From Luscinia megarhynchos (Eukaryota; Chordata; Aves; Passeriformes; Turdidae), in the NCBI GenBank assembly GCA_034336665.1, contig CM067584.1, positions 2,356,001 through 2,420,000 on the forward strand: a DNA stretch of 64,000 nt. Reading direction: 5' to 3'. Position 1 is the stretch's first letter. Every line of letters starts with the position of its first letter. The translations under genes were made by a program, and so were the position numbers. The notes under the pieces are model-generated. The model worked only from the letters and a program-made list of their open reading frames with translations, made no database searches and was not told the origin of the DNA. Below, piece after piece: positions 8,494-18,173 of the stretch.

Positions 8494-11203
8494 CTGGATG
8501 GGGGGGGGGTGAACAGCCGAGTTAGGGAACATCCTGTGAGCAAGTGGAGACCCTGAACTTTACTTTTTAACAATTATAATTATTATTCATAATTAATTTT
8601 ACAAACACCTCAGGTGGAACGTTGGAATTTCCAGGAGAGGAACGATTCCTGTTAATTCCATGAACATGGAGTCAGTAAATTAAGCTAAAGCAGAGGGTGG
8701 AAGGTTTTACTGCTCCCTGACAAATGGCTGTGGCAAGCCCAAGGAGTTCCTATTCCCTTGTGGGAAGGAACTTTACAGCTCCTGTGGGGCAGGAAAACCC
8801 CGAGCTGGAGGCCAGGAATGCAGAGTTCTTTTAATGCCTGAAGGGTTTTATGCTGTGCTTGTTCCCTTGGGTGAGGGGAAGGGTTCAGAGAGGTGGTGAG
8901 AACAATTCCAGCCCTTCATGGCTCTCCTGGGGTTTCACCTCCATTTCCTACAGCCTGAGATGCTCCCAGGCCCCGAAGAGGGAAGGTTTGGGTAGTTTAG
9001 AGCTCTCCTGGGGTTTCAGCTCCATTTCCTACACCCTGAGATGCTCCTACACCCAGAGGAGGGAAGGTCTGGGGGGATTGGAGCTCTCCTGGGGTTTCAG
9101 CTCTATTTCCTACAGCCTGAGATGCTCCCAGGCCTGGAGGAGGGAACGTCTGGAGGGTTTGGAGCTCTCCTGGGGTTTCACCTCCATTTCCTACAGCCTG
9201 AGATGCTCCTACACCCAGAGCAGGGAAGGTCTGGGGGTTTGGAGCTCTCCCCCTCCACTCCACCCCCTTTGCTGCGGCTCCTTTTGCCTCTCACCTCCCA
9301 CTGCGTCTCCTCCAGCGCCGGGGCAAAGCTGGTCTTCTCCTTCTCGTAGGACCTCAGCTTGGTCTCCAGCAGGTTCTGCTCCTTCACCAGCTTCTCCAGC
9401 TCCTCCCTCAGCTGCTGCTTCTCCTGCTGCAGCTGGAACAGCTGCAGGTGCAGCACCTGCTGCGTGCGCTGCGTTTTCTGCGACGTCTGCTTGAGCTTGC
9501 TGCTGCATTTCTGCTTCAGCCCCTCCAGCTCCTCCTTGCAGCGCCGCTGCTTCTCCTCGTAGGCCTGGCAGGAGCTGATCTCCTTCTCCTCGAAGCTCGA
9601 CTGCAGCTCCTGCAGCTCCCCCTCCCTCTCCAGCAGCTTCTGCTCCAGCTGCTGGATGGTGGAGTCGTCCGTGGCGAGGGGCGAGCGCACGCAGGCGCTT
9701 TTCTCGGCGCCGGGCCGGGGGTGGGGCGCCTTGCCGGGGTTCAGGATCTTGTTGCCGCCGTCGGAGAAGGACATGGCCTTGAGGCTCATCATGTTGCTGT
9801 CCTGGATGACGGCACACTGCAGGATGTTGTGGGCAGAGCCCCCGAAGCGGCTGATGGGGCCCATGGCGGTGGCCAGGGGCTCCAGCTGGAAGCTGCTGCC
9901 GGTGCTGTGCGTGGGCAGGCTGGACATGGAGTTGCGGCCCGAGTCGGACAGAGCCCCCGCGCCCGGCAGCGGCCGCAGCTCCTGCTCCTTGCCCTTCTCC
10001 GCGGCCAGCAGCGGCTGGGGCGGCGCCGCCCCGCCCTCGGGGGACGGGTGCAGGATGGCTCCGGAGCGGGGCAGCACCGGCTTGAAGGCCGTGGGACGCG
10101 GCAGCGGCTTCTCCCCGGCCTGGAGAGAGCAGAGCCCGTCAGCGCCGGCCCTCCTCGGGTGTCCTCGCACCCCCGGGGCAGCGCCCCCTCCTCTATTTCC
10201 CATTCCTCTTTATCCACTCCTCTTTATCAACTCCTCTTTTCCCATTCCTCTTTTCCCATTTCTCTTTTCCCACTCCTCTCTTTCCCCACTCCTCTTTCCC
10301 CACTCCTCTATTTTCCCACTCCTCTTTTCCCATTCCTCTTTTCCCACTCCTCTTTTCTCACTCCTCTTTCCCCACTGCTTTGCTTTCCCACTCCTCTTTT
10401 CCCCACCTCTTTTCCCATTTCTCTTTTCCCACTCCTCTTTTCCCACTCCTCTTTCCCCACTCCTCTTTCCCCACTCCTCTTTCCCCACTGCTCTGCTCTC
10501 CCATTTCTCCTTTCCCACTCCTGGCTCCATCCTCTCTGCTCCTCCCAGCCCCGCTCTCCCCTTCGCCTTTATTTGTCCCCAGGGACGGCGCCCCCCTGGT
10601 GGGACAGCGCCCGAGGGCTCGGGGGGATCCTCGGGGGGAGCTGCCGGCTCGAACTGCGGGGTTTGGAGATTTAAGGGTGCAAATCCTTCGGGTCATGCTG
10701 CTGATCCAAACCCCCAAAAGCAGAGGCTGCCCCCACCTGTTCTCCCCGTTTTCCCCATGGACCACACCCAGCAGAGCCCTGTGGGACCCGCCGGCTCTCC
10801 GAGGACCGAAGGGCTCTAACGGGACATCCTCCCTCTCCCAGAGCCGCTTTTCCCCACTCACCACCTCCAGCTGGCTGGGGAAGGGCATCACTTTCTGCGG
10901 CGTGGGCGCCCCGAAGTCCAGCCCGCTGCTGCCGGCGGGCACGCCCAGCTCGCCCGCGCCCAGCGCCGCGTAGTCCGCCCGCTGCGCCTTCTGGCTGACC
11001 TTGATGTAAAAGAAATCCTCATTCTTGCTGCTCTTGGAGCCGGACTTGTGGCCGGAGTCCTGCGAGAAGCCGAAGCGGAGCAGCCCGTCCGAGTAGCGGT
11101 TGAGCTTTTTGAGGTGCGAGGACTTGCGGAGTTTGTAGTGGGAGGCGCGGCAGTGCTTGCTGTGGAAGCTGTGGCCGGAGATGAGGCTGCTGACGCTGCC
11201 CAT
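7834..11203 (-). CDS. LZTS1: LZTS1 coding region, three exons, 608 aa
   Basis: Leucine zipper putative tumour suppressor 1 (FEZ1, PSD-Zip70), a cytoplasmic and postsynaptic coiled-coil scaffold linked in mammals to cell-cycle control and dendritic spines. Joining 11203-10862, 10119-9295 and 8493-7834 gives one open frame of 608 codons; human LZTS1 is about 596. The start MGSVSSLISGHSFHSKHC is typical of LZTS1, whereas LZTS2 and LZTS3 have N-terminal extensions. Gly2 with Ser6 fits an N-myristoylation signal, and Cys18 is a possible palmitoylation site. Residues 1-114 are basic, then polar. The family motif RPTAFKPVLPRSG lies near residues 122-134. A Ser/Pro-rich stretch runs to about 264. Residues about 267-590 form the Fez1-type coiled coil. 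The end ATEI fits a class I PDZ ligand. The start has a strong context (A at -3, G at +4). Intact introns exclude a processed pseudogene. Function is from family knowledge; structure is read from the sequence. Confidence 0.95.
8494..9294 (-). other. LZTS1 intron 2 (801 bp)
   Basis: A short phase 0 GT-AG intron. The part next to exon 2 is an 81-bp tandem array (8921-9244). The part next to exon 3 (8501-8920) is unique and AT-rich near 8560-8620, with several TAATTA-like motifs. A C-run on the minus strand (8501-8510) sits immediately before the acceptor. Confidence 0.85.
8921..9300. repeat. 81-bp tandem array in LZTS1 intron 2
   Basis: GCTCTCCTGGGGTTTCA starts recur at 8921, 9002, 9083 and 9164, giving an exact 81-bp period, with a partial fifth unit at 9244. 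The unit reads on through CCATTTCCTACAGCCTGAGA. Because 81 is divisible by three, one frame stays open through the array. The array begins about 50 bases inside the exon 2 donor. Confidence 0.93.
9295..10119 (-). CDS. LZTS1: LZTS1 coding exon 2 (residues 115-389)
   Basis: The acceptor is a CTCTGCTCTCTCCAG tract ending at 10120. The exon starts AGEKPLPRPTAFKPV and contains the family motifs LSDSGRNSMSSLPTHST and SRFGGSAHN, then the first half of the coiled coil from about residue 265. It ends in ETQWE before the donor GTGAGA (9294-9289). It is 825 bases long and both ends are phase 0, so skipping it would remove 275 residues in frame. Confidence 0.93.
10120..10861 (-). other. LZTS1 intron 1 (742 bp)
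   Basis: A short phase 0 GT-AG intron. Nearly half of it is the polypyrimidine/polypurine array at 10190-10530. In the LZTS1 transcript this array reads as purine-rich (GGAAAAGAGGAGTGG-like) and ends only about 70 bases before the acceptor. The remaining part (10530-10860) is GC-rich unique sequence with no recognised element. Confidence 0.85.
10190..10530. repeat. Polypyrimidine array in LZTS1 intron 1
   Basis: TTTTCCCACTCCTC units of 13-16 bp with variants (CCATTCCTCTTTT). The plus strand is almost entirely C and T, so the LZTS1 pre-mRNA carries a long purine tract here. A very similar array lies at 13238-13760. Confidence 0.92.
10862..11203 (-). CDS. LZTS1: LZTS1 coding exon 1 (residues 1-114)
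   Basis: Codes for the basic N-terminal region, from MGSVSSL to PSQLEV. It ends in GAG GTG followed by the donor GTGAGT (10861-10856), a full consensus. The next in-frame residues, VSGEK, would be intron read-through; joining to AGEKPLP in the next exon restores the family sequence. The exon is 342 coding bases, phase 0. Confidence 0.93.
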
Positions 11204-11262
11204 GCTGCTCCCGGCGCCCGCAGATCATAGCAGAGCCCTCGGAGCGGCCGGGAGCGGCGAGC
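11204..11262 (-). other. LZTS1: LZTS1 5' UTR segment with candidate acceptor and overlapping uORF
   Basis: Upstream of the start codon the minus strand has a pyrimidine-rich stretch ending in GGTCCCCAG at 11263, a good acceptor. The first coding exon would then begin at 11262 with 59 non-coding bases. Inside it an upstream ATG (11228-11226, G at -3, A at +4) opens a frame offset by one base that runs to about 11019 and overlaps the LZTS1 start. Exon boundary and uORF use are inferred. Confidence 0.5.
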
Positions 11263-11548
11263 CTGGGGACCGGGGACACGGCGTGAGCGGGGGGAAAGCA
11301 CCGGGGCTCCCCGCGTGGGGTGCGAGATGAGAGGAGAGGTTTGGGGGGGTCCTCAGGATCCCCCCGTGGCAGGGACAGCGCCCAGGGAGCGGCTGGAGCT
11401 GGGGAGGGTCGGGCTGAACATCAGGGAGGAGTTTATCCCCCACAGGGTGGTCGGGCACTGCTGGGTGGGAGCGTCCGGGAAAGTTCTCAAAATGGCCAGA
11501 GCGGGGGAAAAGGGATTTGTGGCGATTTTTGGGTGCCTGGTAGGTGTA
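11263..11548. other. Unique sequence upstream of LZTS1 exon 1
   Basis: GC-rich sequence upstream of the candidate acceptor. It is probably the end of the preceding intron. No promoter element is recognised. Confidence 0.4.
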
Positions 11549-12695
11549 ATCCCAAAAATCCCAACAATCCCAAAAATCCCTGGAAGCCTCCAATCCCAAA
11601 AATCCCAAAAATCCCTAGAAGCCTCCAATCCCAAAAATCCCAAAAATCCCTGGAAGCCTCCAATCCCAAAAATCCCAAAAATCCCTAGAAGCCTCCAATC
11701 CCAAAAATCCCAAAAATCCCTAGAAGCCTCCAATCCCAACAATCCCAAAAATCCCTAGAAGCCCCCAATCCCCAAAAATCCCTAGAAGCCTCCAATCCCA
11801 AAAATCCCAAAAGTCCCTAGAAACCTCCAATCCCAACAATCCCAAAATCCCTAGAAGCCTCCAATCCCCAAAAATCCCTAGAAGCCTCCAATCCCAAAAA
11901 TCCCAAAAATCCCTAGAAACCTCCAATCCCAACAATCCCAAAAATCCCTAGAACCCTCCAATCCCCAAAAATCCCTAGAAGCCTCCAATCCAAACAATCC
12001 CAAAAATCCCTAGAAGCCTCCAATCCCAACAATCCCAAAAATCCCTAGAAGCCTCCAATCCCAAAAATCCAAAAAAATCCCTAGAAGCCTCCAATCCCAA
12101 AAATCCCAAAAATCCCTGGAAGCCTCCAATCCAAACAATCCCAAAAATCCCTAGAAGCCTCCAATCCCAAAAATCCCAAAAATCCCTAGAAGCCTCCAAT
12201 CCCAAAAATCCCAAAAATCCCTAGAAGCCCCCAATCCCCAAAAATCCCTAGAAGCCTCCAATCCCAACAATCCCAAAAATCCCAAAATCCCAACAATCCC
12301 CAAAATCCCTAGAAGCCTCCAATCCCAAAAAATCCCTAGAAGCCTCCAATCCCAAAAAATCCCAAAAATCCCTAGAAGCCTCCAATCCCAACAATCCCAA
12401 AAATCCTAGAAGCCCCCAATCCCCAAAAAATCCCTAGAAGCCTCCCAATCCCAACAATCCCAAAAATCCCAAAATCCCAACAATCCCCAAAATCCCTAGA
12501 AGCCTCCAATCCCAAAAATCCCTAGAAGCCTCCAATCCCAAAAATCCCAAAAATCCCTAGAAGCCTCCAATCCCAACAATCCCAAAAATCCTAGAAGCCC
12601 CCAATCCCCAAAAATCCCTAGAAGCCTCCAATCCCAACAATCCCAAAAATCCCAAAATCCCTAGAAGCCCCCAATCCCCAAAATCCCAAGAAGCC
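11549..12695. repeat. 35-bp minisatellite, CCCAAAAATCCCTAGAAGCC
   Basis: About 1.15 kb of a 35-bp unit, CAATCCCAAAAATCCCAAAAATCCCTAGAAGCCTC split here as CAATCCCAAAAATCCC plus AAAAATCCCTAGAAGCCTC. Shorter variants of about 26 bp lack one AATCCCAAA step. Homogeneous enough to suggest recent turnover. Confidence 0.93.
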
Positions 12696-13238
12696 TCCTG
12701 CCCGTTCCTGGCTCCTCCGCAGCCGAACCGCTCCCGCACCCCCGGCGCTCCGGGATTCCTCTCCGGTTCCCAGCCCCCTCTTGACCCCCTCAAAGGGACC
12801 CCGAGAGGCTCAATTAGCGCTAATGGCCCTCGAGGCGACAAGAGGCAGCGCTGGGTGCTGCGAGCGGAGGCACGCGGGGCTCTCTGCTCATCCTCCTTGT
12901 TGTGAGGGAGGAAAAAAAAACACCCCAAAAACAGAAATAAAACAAAGCCCCAGCTCCTGGCGGCCTCTGTGGCGCTGCGGGGGATGCGGATCCATCGCGA
13001 CAATTCGGGGTTGCACGGCAGGGGAGGGGAGCGAGGGAAGGTTTTTTTCTCCTTTTGCTGTGTCTGGAACTGCTCAGGGCTCGCGCTGGGAGCCCCAGTC
13101 CGCTCCAGAGCTCCCCAGACCGAGTCCCAGCGGGAATCTGGGGTTAAACTGGGGCTGGGAGAGGGTTGGGCGGTGCAGGGGGCGCAGGAACTGCGCTGGG
13201 GCCTCCTCCTGCCCCGTCCTCAGTCCCAGATTCACATT
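12695..13238. other. Unique island with an exact homeodomain-type palindrome
   Basis: CpG-rich unique sequence. At 12813-12824 lies the exact palindrome ATTAGCGCTAAT, two TAAT cores facing each other. 12905-12950 is A-rich. No coding frame is convincing. It is a candidate conserved regulatory element by motif content only. Confidence 0.4.
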
Positions 13239-13760
13239 CTGTTCTCCTATTCCTCTTTTTTTTTATTTTTCCCCCATTCCTCTTTTCCCACTCCTGTTTT
13301 CCTATTCCTCTTTTTTTACTCCTCTATTTTCCCATTCCTCTTTTCCCACTTCTCTCTTTTCCCATTCTCTTTTCCCGCTCCTCTTTTCCCATTCCTCTAT
13401 ATTTTCCCACTTCTTTTCCCATTCCTCTTTTCCTATTCCTCTTTTTCCACTTCTCTATTTTCCCACTCCTTTTTTCCCACTCCTGTTTTCCTATTCCTCT
13501 TTTTTTACTCCTCTATTTTCCGACCCCTCTTTTCCCACTTCTCTATTTTCCCACTTCTCTTTTCCTATTCCTCTTTTTCCACTCCTCTTTCCCTGCTCCT
13601 CTATTTTCCCATTCCTCTTTCCCACGCCTCTTTTCCTATTCCTCTTTTCCTATTCCTCTTTTCCCACTTCTCTATTTTCCCACTCCTCTTTTCCTATTCC
13701 TCTTTTCCCACTCCTCTCTTTTCCCACTCCTCTTTCCCACTCCTCTTTCCCCGCTCCTGG
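13238..13760. repeat. Polypyrimidine minisatellite, TTTTCCCACTCCTCT
   Basis: TTTTCCCACTCCTCT and TATTTTCCCATTCCTC units, C and T only over most of its length. It resembles the intron 1 array of LZTS1 in sequence and in its right flank (CCGCTCCTGGCTCCACCCTC here, CACTCCTGGCTCCATCCTC there), so the two regions are probably duplicates. Confidence 0.92.
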
Positions 13761-13985
13761 CTCCACCCTCTCCTCTCCTGCAGCTCCCAGTCCCGCTCTC
13801 CCCTCTCATCTTTATTTGTTTTCCTCCCCCGTGCCCCGAGGACTGGGATGGGTGAAGCACCGGGGAAATTCCCGGCAAGACAACAGCGAACGCTCCGTAA
13901 TCCCCAAACCCATTTTTTGGGGAGATTAAAAGAAGCGAGAAAGGCCCGAGCGGCTGCCGGGACGGCGAGAATTGTCCCCGCACAT

Positions 13986-13986
13986 G

Positions 13987-14057
<71 letters not shown>
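13986..14057. repeat. (TAA)n microsatellite
   Basis: About 23 uninterrupted TAA triplets. It is flanked on both sides by AATTGTCCCCGC-type sequence: one copy on the left (13971-13983), two on the right (14055-14067 and 14073-14085). Confidence 0.97.
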
Positions 14058-14161
14058 TGTCCCCGCGCATAGGAATTGTCCCCACGCGCTGCCGGGAGGG
14101 GGTGGCGGTGTCGCAGCGGCAGCCCCGGGCTGTGACACCTCCCCGTGGGTTTATCTCACAC

Positions 14162-14815
14162 CCAGCGGGATTTTCACGCACCCACGGCGCGGCTGGGCGG
14201 GTTTGGTCCTTTGCAGAGCCCTGCCTGGGGGCGCCGGGCTCCCCTGGGATCAGCCCGTGGATTTTTGGGCCCTGTGGGAGATGGGGAAGTGCGGAGGCAG
14301 CGCTGGCACTCGGCAGCCTCTCGGCAGAGGCGTTTCCATCGCCCCCCGCCCTCCCACACGCACCCGACAGCGCCGGGCGCGCTTTGCTTCCCCTTCCCCC
14401 AGAAATGAGCGCTGGGAAGCCGCGGAGGAGCTGGAACTGCCGGGAAACCGCGGCAAAAAGAGGGAGGCGCTGGAGACAGCAGAGCTGCGAGGGCGCAGCT
14501 CCTGCTCAGCTGCGGGGAGCTCCAGAAAGGGTCAGAATTGTCCCTGTGCTTGCCCAGCCCCTTCCCTGCGGGAAATGAGGGATGCTGAGGCTCTGCCGCC
14601 GGCCGGGGGGGTTTGCCGAGCCCCAAAACTCGTCACTGGGGACGTTCAGGCACAAGGATTGCTGGGTGTGCCGGGGTTGGGTGTTTTAGAGCGTTTGGCT
14701 GGGTCAGCTCGGGCGTCTTGTGAAGGGTTAAAGGGGAAAAAATATAAATGTAAATGATACTGATTGTAAATACTAATGTATATAATATATATAGTACTAA
14801 TTATAAATGTAAATT
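14162..14815 (+). repeat. Left arm of large inverted repeat
   Basis: It is the near-perfect reverse complement of 16799-17467. Differences I can see are a handful: an extra A in CGCGGAGGAGCTGG near 14427, a C/G change near 14252, a 2-bp indel near 14742 and a length change in the AT-rich inner end. The outer part is CpG-rich, the inner 14730-14815 very AT-rich. Not recognised as a known gene or transposon. Confidence 0.93.
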
Positions 14816-14854
14816 ATACTGAGAGTGCAGGGAGGTGTCCCGTGGGCAGCTGTG

Positions 14855-16788
14855 AGGTGCACAGCTGGAGAGGGAGCACAGCTGGAGAGAGGAGCACAGC
14901 TGGAGAGGGGTGCACAGCTGGAGAGAGGGAGCACAGCTGGAGAGAGGGAGCACAGCTGGAGAGGGGTGCACAGCTGGAGAGGGGAGCACAGCTGGAGAGG
15001 GAGCACAGCTGGAGAGAGGGAGCACAGCTGGAGAGGAGGAGCACAGCTGGAGAGAAGGAGCACAGCTGGAGAGGGAGGAGCACAGCTGGAGAGAGGGAGC
15101 ACAGCTGGAGAGGGGAGCACAGCTGGAGAGAGGGAGCACAGCTGGAGAGAGGGAGCACAGCTGGAGGGAGCACAGCTGGAGAGGGAGCACAGCTGGAGAG
15201 GGGAGCACAGCTGGAGAGGGGAGCACAGCTGGAGAGAGGGAGCACAGCTGGAGAGGGAGGAGCACAGCTGGAGAGAGGGAGCACAGCTGGAGAGGAGCAC
15301 AGCTGGAGGGAGCACAGCTGGAGAGGGAGCACAGCTGGAGAGGGGAGCACAGCTGGAGAGGGGAGCACAGCTGGAGGGAGCACAGCTGGAGAGGGAGCAC
15401 AGCTGGAGAGGGAGCACAGCTGGAGAGGGAGCACAGCTGGAGAGGGAGCACAGCTGGAGAGGGAGCACAGCTGGAGAGGGAGCACAGCTGGAGAGGGTGC
15501 ACAGCTGGAGAGGGAGGAGCACAGCTGGAGAGAGGGAGCACAGCTGGAGAGGAGGAGCACAGCTGGAGAGAGGAGCACAGCTGGAGAGAGGAGCACAGCT
15601 GGAGAGGGGAGCACAGCTGGAGAGGGGAGCACAGCTGGAGAGGAGCACAGCTGGAGAGGAGCACAGCTGGAGAGAGGGAGCACAGCTGGAGAGGGGAGCA
15701 CAGCTGGAGAGGGAGCACAGCTGGAGAGGAGGAGCACAGCTGGAGAGGGAGGAGCACAGCTGGAGAGGGAGCACAGCTGGAGAGGGAGCACAGCTGGAGA
15801 GGGAGCACAGCTGGAGAGGGAGCACAGCTGGAGAGGGAGCACAGCTGGAGAGGGGAGCACAGCTGGAGAGGGAGCACAGCTGGAGAGGAGGAGCACAGCT
15901 GGAGAGGAGCACAGCTGGAGAGGGGAGCACAGCTGGAGAGAGGAGCACAGCTGGAGAGGGAGCACAGCTGGAGAGGGAGCACAGCTGGAGAGGGGAGCAC
16001 AGCTGGAGAGGGAGCACAGCTGGAGAGGGGAGCACAGCTGGAGAGAGGAGCACAGCTGGAGAGAGGGAGCACAGCTGGAGAGGGGAGCACAGCTGGAGGG
16101 AGCACAGCTGGAGAGGGAGCACAGCTGGAGAGGGAGCACAGCTGGAGAGCAGCTGGAGAGGGAGCACAGCTGGAGAGGGAGCACAGCTGGAGAGAGGGAG
16201 CACAGCTGGAGAGGGGAGCACAGCTGGAGAGGGAGCACAGCTGGAGAGAGGGAGCACAGCTGGAGAGGGGAGCACAGCTGGAGAGAGGGAGCACAGCTGG
16301 AGAGGGAGCACAGCTGGAGAGAGGAGCACAGCTGGAGAGGGAGCACAGCTGGAGAGGGAGCACAGCTGGAGGGAGCACAGCTGGAGGAGGAGCACAGCTG
16401 GAGAGAGGGAGCACAGCTGGAGAGGGGTGCACAGCTGGAGAGAGGAGCACAGCTGGAGAGGGTGCACAGCTGGAGAGAGGGAGCACAGCTGGAGAGGGGT
16501 GCACAGCTGGAGAGAGGAGCACAGCTGGAGAGAGGGAGCACAGCTGGAGAGGGAGCACAGCTGGAGAGAGGAGCACAGCTGGAGAGGGAGCACAGCTGGA
16601 GAGAGGAGCACAGCTGGAGAGGGGTGCACAGCTGGAGAGGGAGCACAGCTGGAGGGGGAGCACAGCTGGAGAGGGAGCACAGCTGGAGGGAGAGCACAGC
16701 TGGAGAGGGAGCACAGCTGGAGGGAGGAAGCACAGCTGGAGAGAGGGGTGCACAGCTGGAGAGGAGGAGCACAGCTGGAAAGGGGAGG
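14855..16788. repeat. 17-bp minisatellite GGGAGCACAGCTGGAGA, loop of the inverted repeat
   Basis: About 1.93 kb, so roughly 110 units, of the 17-bp GGGAGCACAGCTGGAGA with 14-20 bp variants. Every unit carries the E-box and PvuII hexamer CAGCTG. Because 17 is not a multiple of three and no unit has a stop in any frame, open frames of 600-780 codons cover the array on both strands; these are not genes. Confidence 0.95.
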
Positions 16789-16798
16789 GCAGGAGATA

Positions 16799-17467
16799 AA
16801 TTTACATTTATAATTAGTATTATATATATTATTATATTATATATATTATATACATTAGTATTTACAATCAGTATCATTTACATTTATTTTTTCCCCTTTA
16901 ACCCTTCACAAGACGCCCGAGCTGACCCAGCCAAACGCTCTAAAACACCCAACCCCGGCACACCCCGGCAATCCTTGTGCCTGAACGTCCCCAGTGACGA
17001 GTTTTGGGGCTCGGCAAACCCCCCCGGCCGGCGGCAGAGCCTCAGCATCCCTCATTTCCCGCAGGGAAGGGGCTGGGCAAGCACAGGGACAATTCTGACC
17101 CTTTCTGGAGCTCCCCGCAGCTGAGCAGGAGCTGCGCCCTCGCAGCTCTGCTGTCTCCAGCGCCTCCCTCTTTTTGCCGCGGTTTCCCGGCAGTTCCAGC
17201 CCTCCGCGGCTTCCCAGCGCTCATTTCTGGGGGAAGGGGAAGCAAAGCGCGCCCGGCGCTGTCGGGTGCGTGTGGGAGGGCGGGGGGCGATGGAAACGCC
17301 TCTGCCGAGAGGCTGCCGAGTGCCAGCGCTGCCTCCGCACTTCCCCATCTCCCACAGGGCCCAAAAATCCACGGGCTCATCCCAGGGGAGCCCGGCGCCC
17401 CCAGGCAGGGCTCTGCAAAGGACCAAACCCGCCCAGCCGCGCCGTGGGTGCGTGAAAATCCCGCTGG
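16799..17467 (-). repeat. Right arm of large inverted repeat
   Basis: Reverse complement of 14162-14815. The inner end has a longer AT tract (16815-16855) than the left arm. The outer border is sharp: CCCAGCGGG on the left and CCGCTGGAGA on the right lose identity within one base. Confidence 0.93.
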
Positions 17468-18170
17468 AGATCTCAGCGCGGGGGTTTTGGGGGGCAGATG
17501 GGGGAAAACACGTGAATTCTCCCACTCGGGCTTGTGCAGAACGAGAGGGGGGACGAGGAGTGGATTTCACATCCTCACGCCGCTCTCCCATCGCCTCCTC
17601 CCCGCAGGATTCCGGCTGATCTCCCCCCCAGCACTTTCCCCGCTCCCTCCCCAGCCCGGCGCCCTCCCAGGACCCCGCGTTTCCTCCTGCCCTCGCCGCT
17701 GCTCCGCTCCTGCCGATCCTGTTCTCCCCCTCTGCAATGCCAGCGCTTCCTTCTGCTCTCGCCCACTCCTTTTCCCTCCTGGCTTATTATTCATGCTCGC
17801 CGTGCAGATGCTCCCACGCATTCGGGTGTTTGTTGGGAGGTAACAGGAGCAGCTGCCAGGAGCCGGCTCGGGGCTCTGCCTCTTTCCCCTTTCCCTCGAG
17901 CGCTGCCAGTCCCGGTGTCCCTGTTCCCTGCGGGAATGTGGCCCTGGGGGTAAATCTGGGCATTTCCAGGTGAAAAGTGTTACCTGGAGTGTCTGAGCTG
18001 TGCTCTAATGGAGGGGATGGCTCAGCGCTGGGCCTGGGAGCGGCGCCAAGCCCGGGCTGAGCCTCCAGGACCCCCAAACGCTGCTGAGCCCCCTGGGCTG
18101 AGGATACAAAGCGCCCTGGGCTGTGTGAGCTCTGCCCGCTCTGCCCCAGCTCCTGCTGCTCCTCCTGTGC
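17468..18170. other. Unique CpG-rich flank of the inverted repeat
   Basis: GC-rich unique sequence with a homeodomain-like GGCTTATTATTCATG at about 17781. No repeat and no convincing coding frame. Confidence 0.4.
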
Positions 18171-18173
18171 CCG

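Noticed and set aside
7969..8556. 195-codon Leu-rich plus frame
   Set aside because: Antisense shadow of the LZTS1 coiled coil.
9448..10674. 408-codon plus frame opposite LZTS1
   Set aside because: Antisense shadow of exon 2 and the CT array; the minus-strand frame has clear family similarity and splice sites.
14776..17124. Open frame of 782 codons on plus (and 600-690 codon frames on minus) across the 17-bp array
   Set aside because: All three frames on both strands are open because the unit has no stop in any frame; sequence is a perfect low-complexity repeat with no independent coding signal.
14162..17467. DNA transposon with terminal inverted repeats
   Set aside because: Arms are 0.65 kb and CpG-rich, no transposase frame, no target-site duplication seen at the borders; kept as an inverted repeat only.
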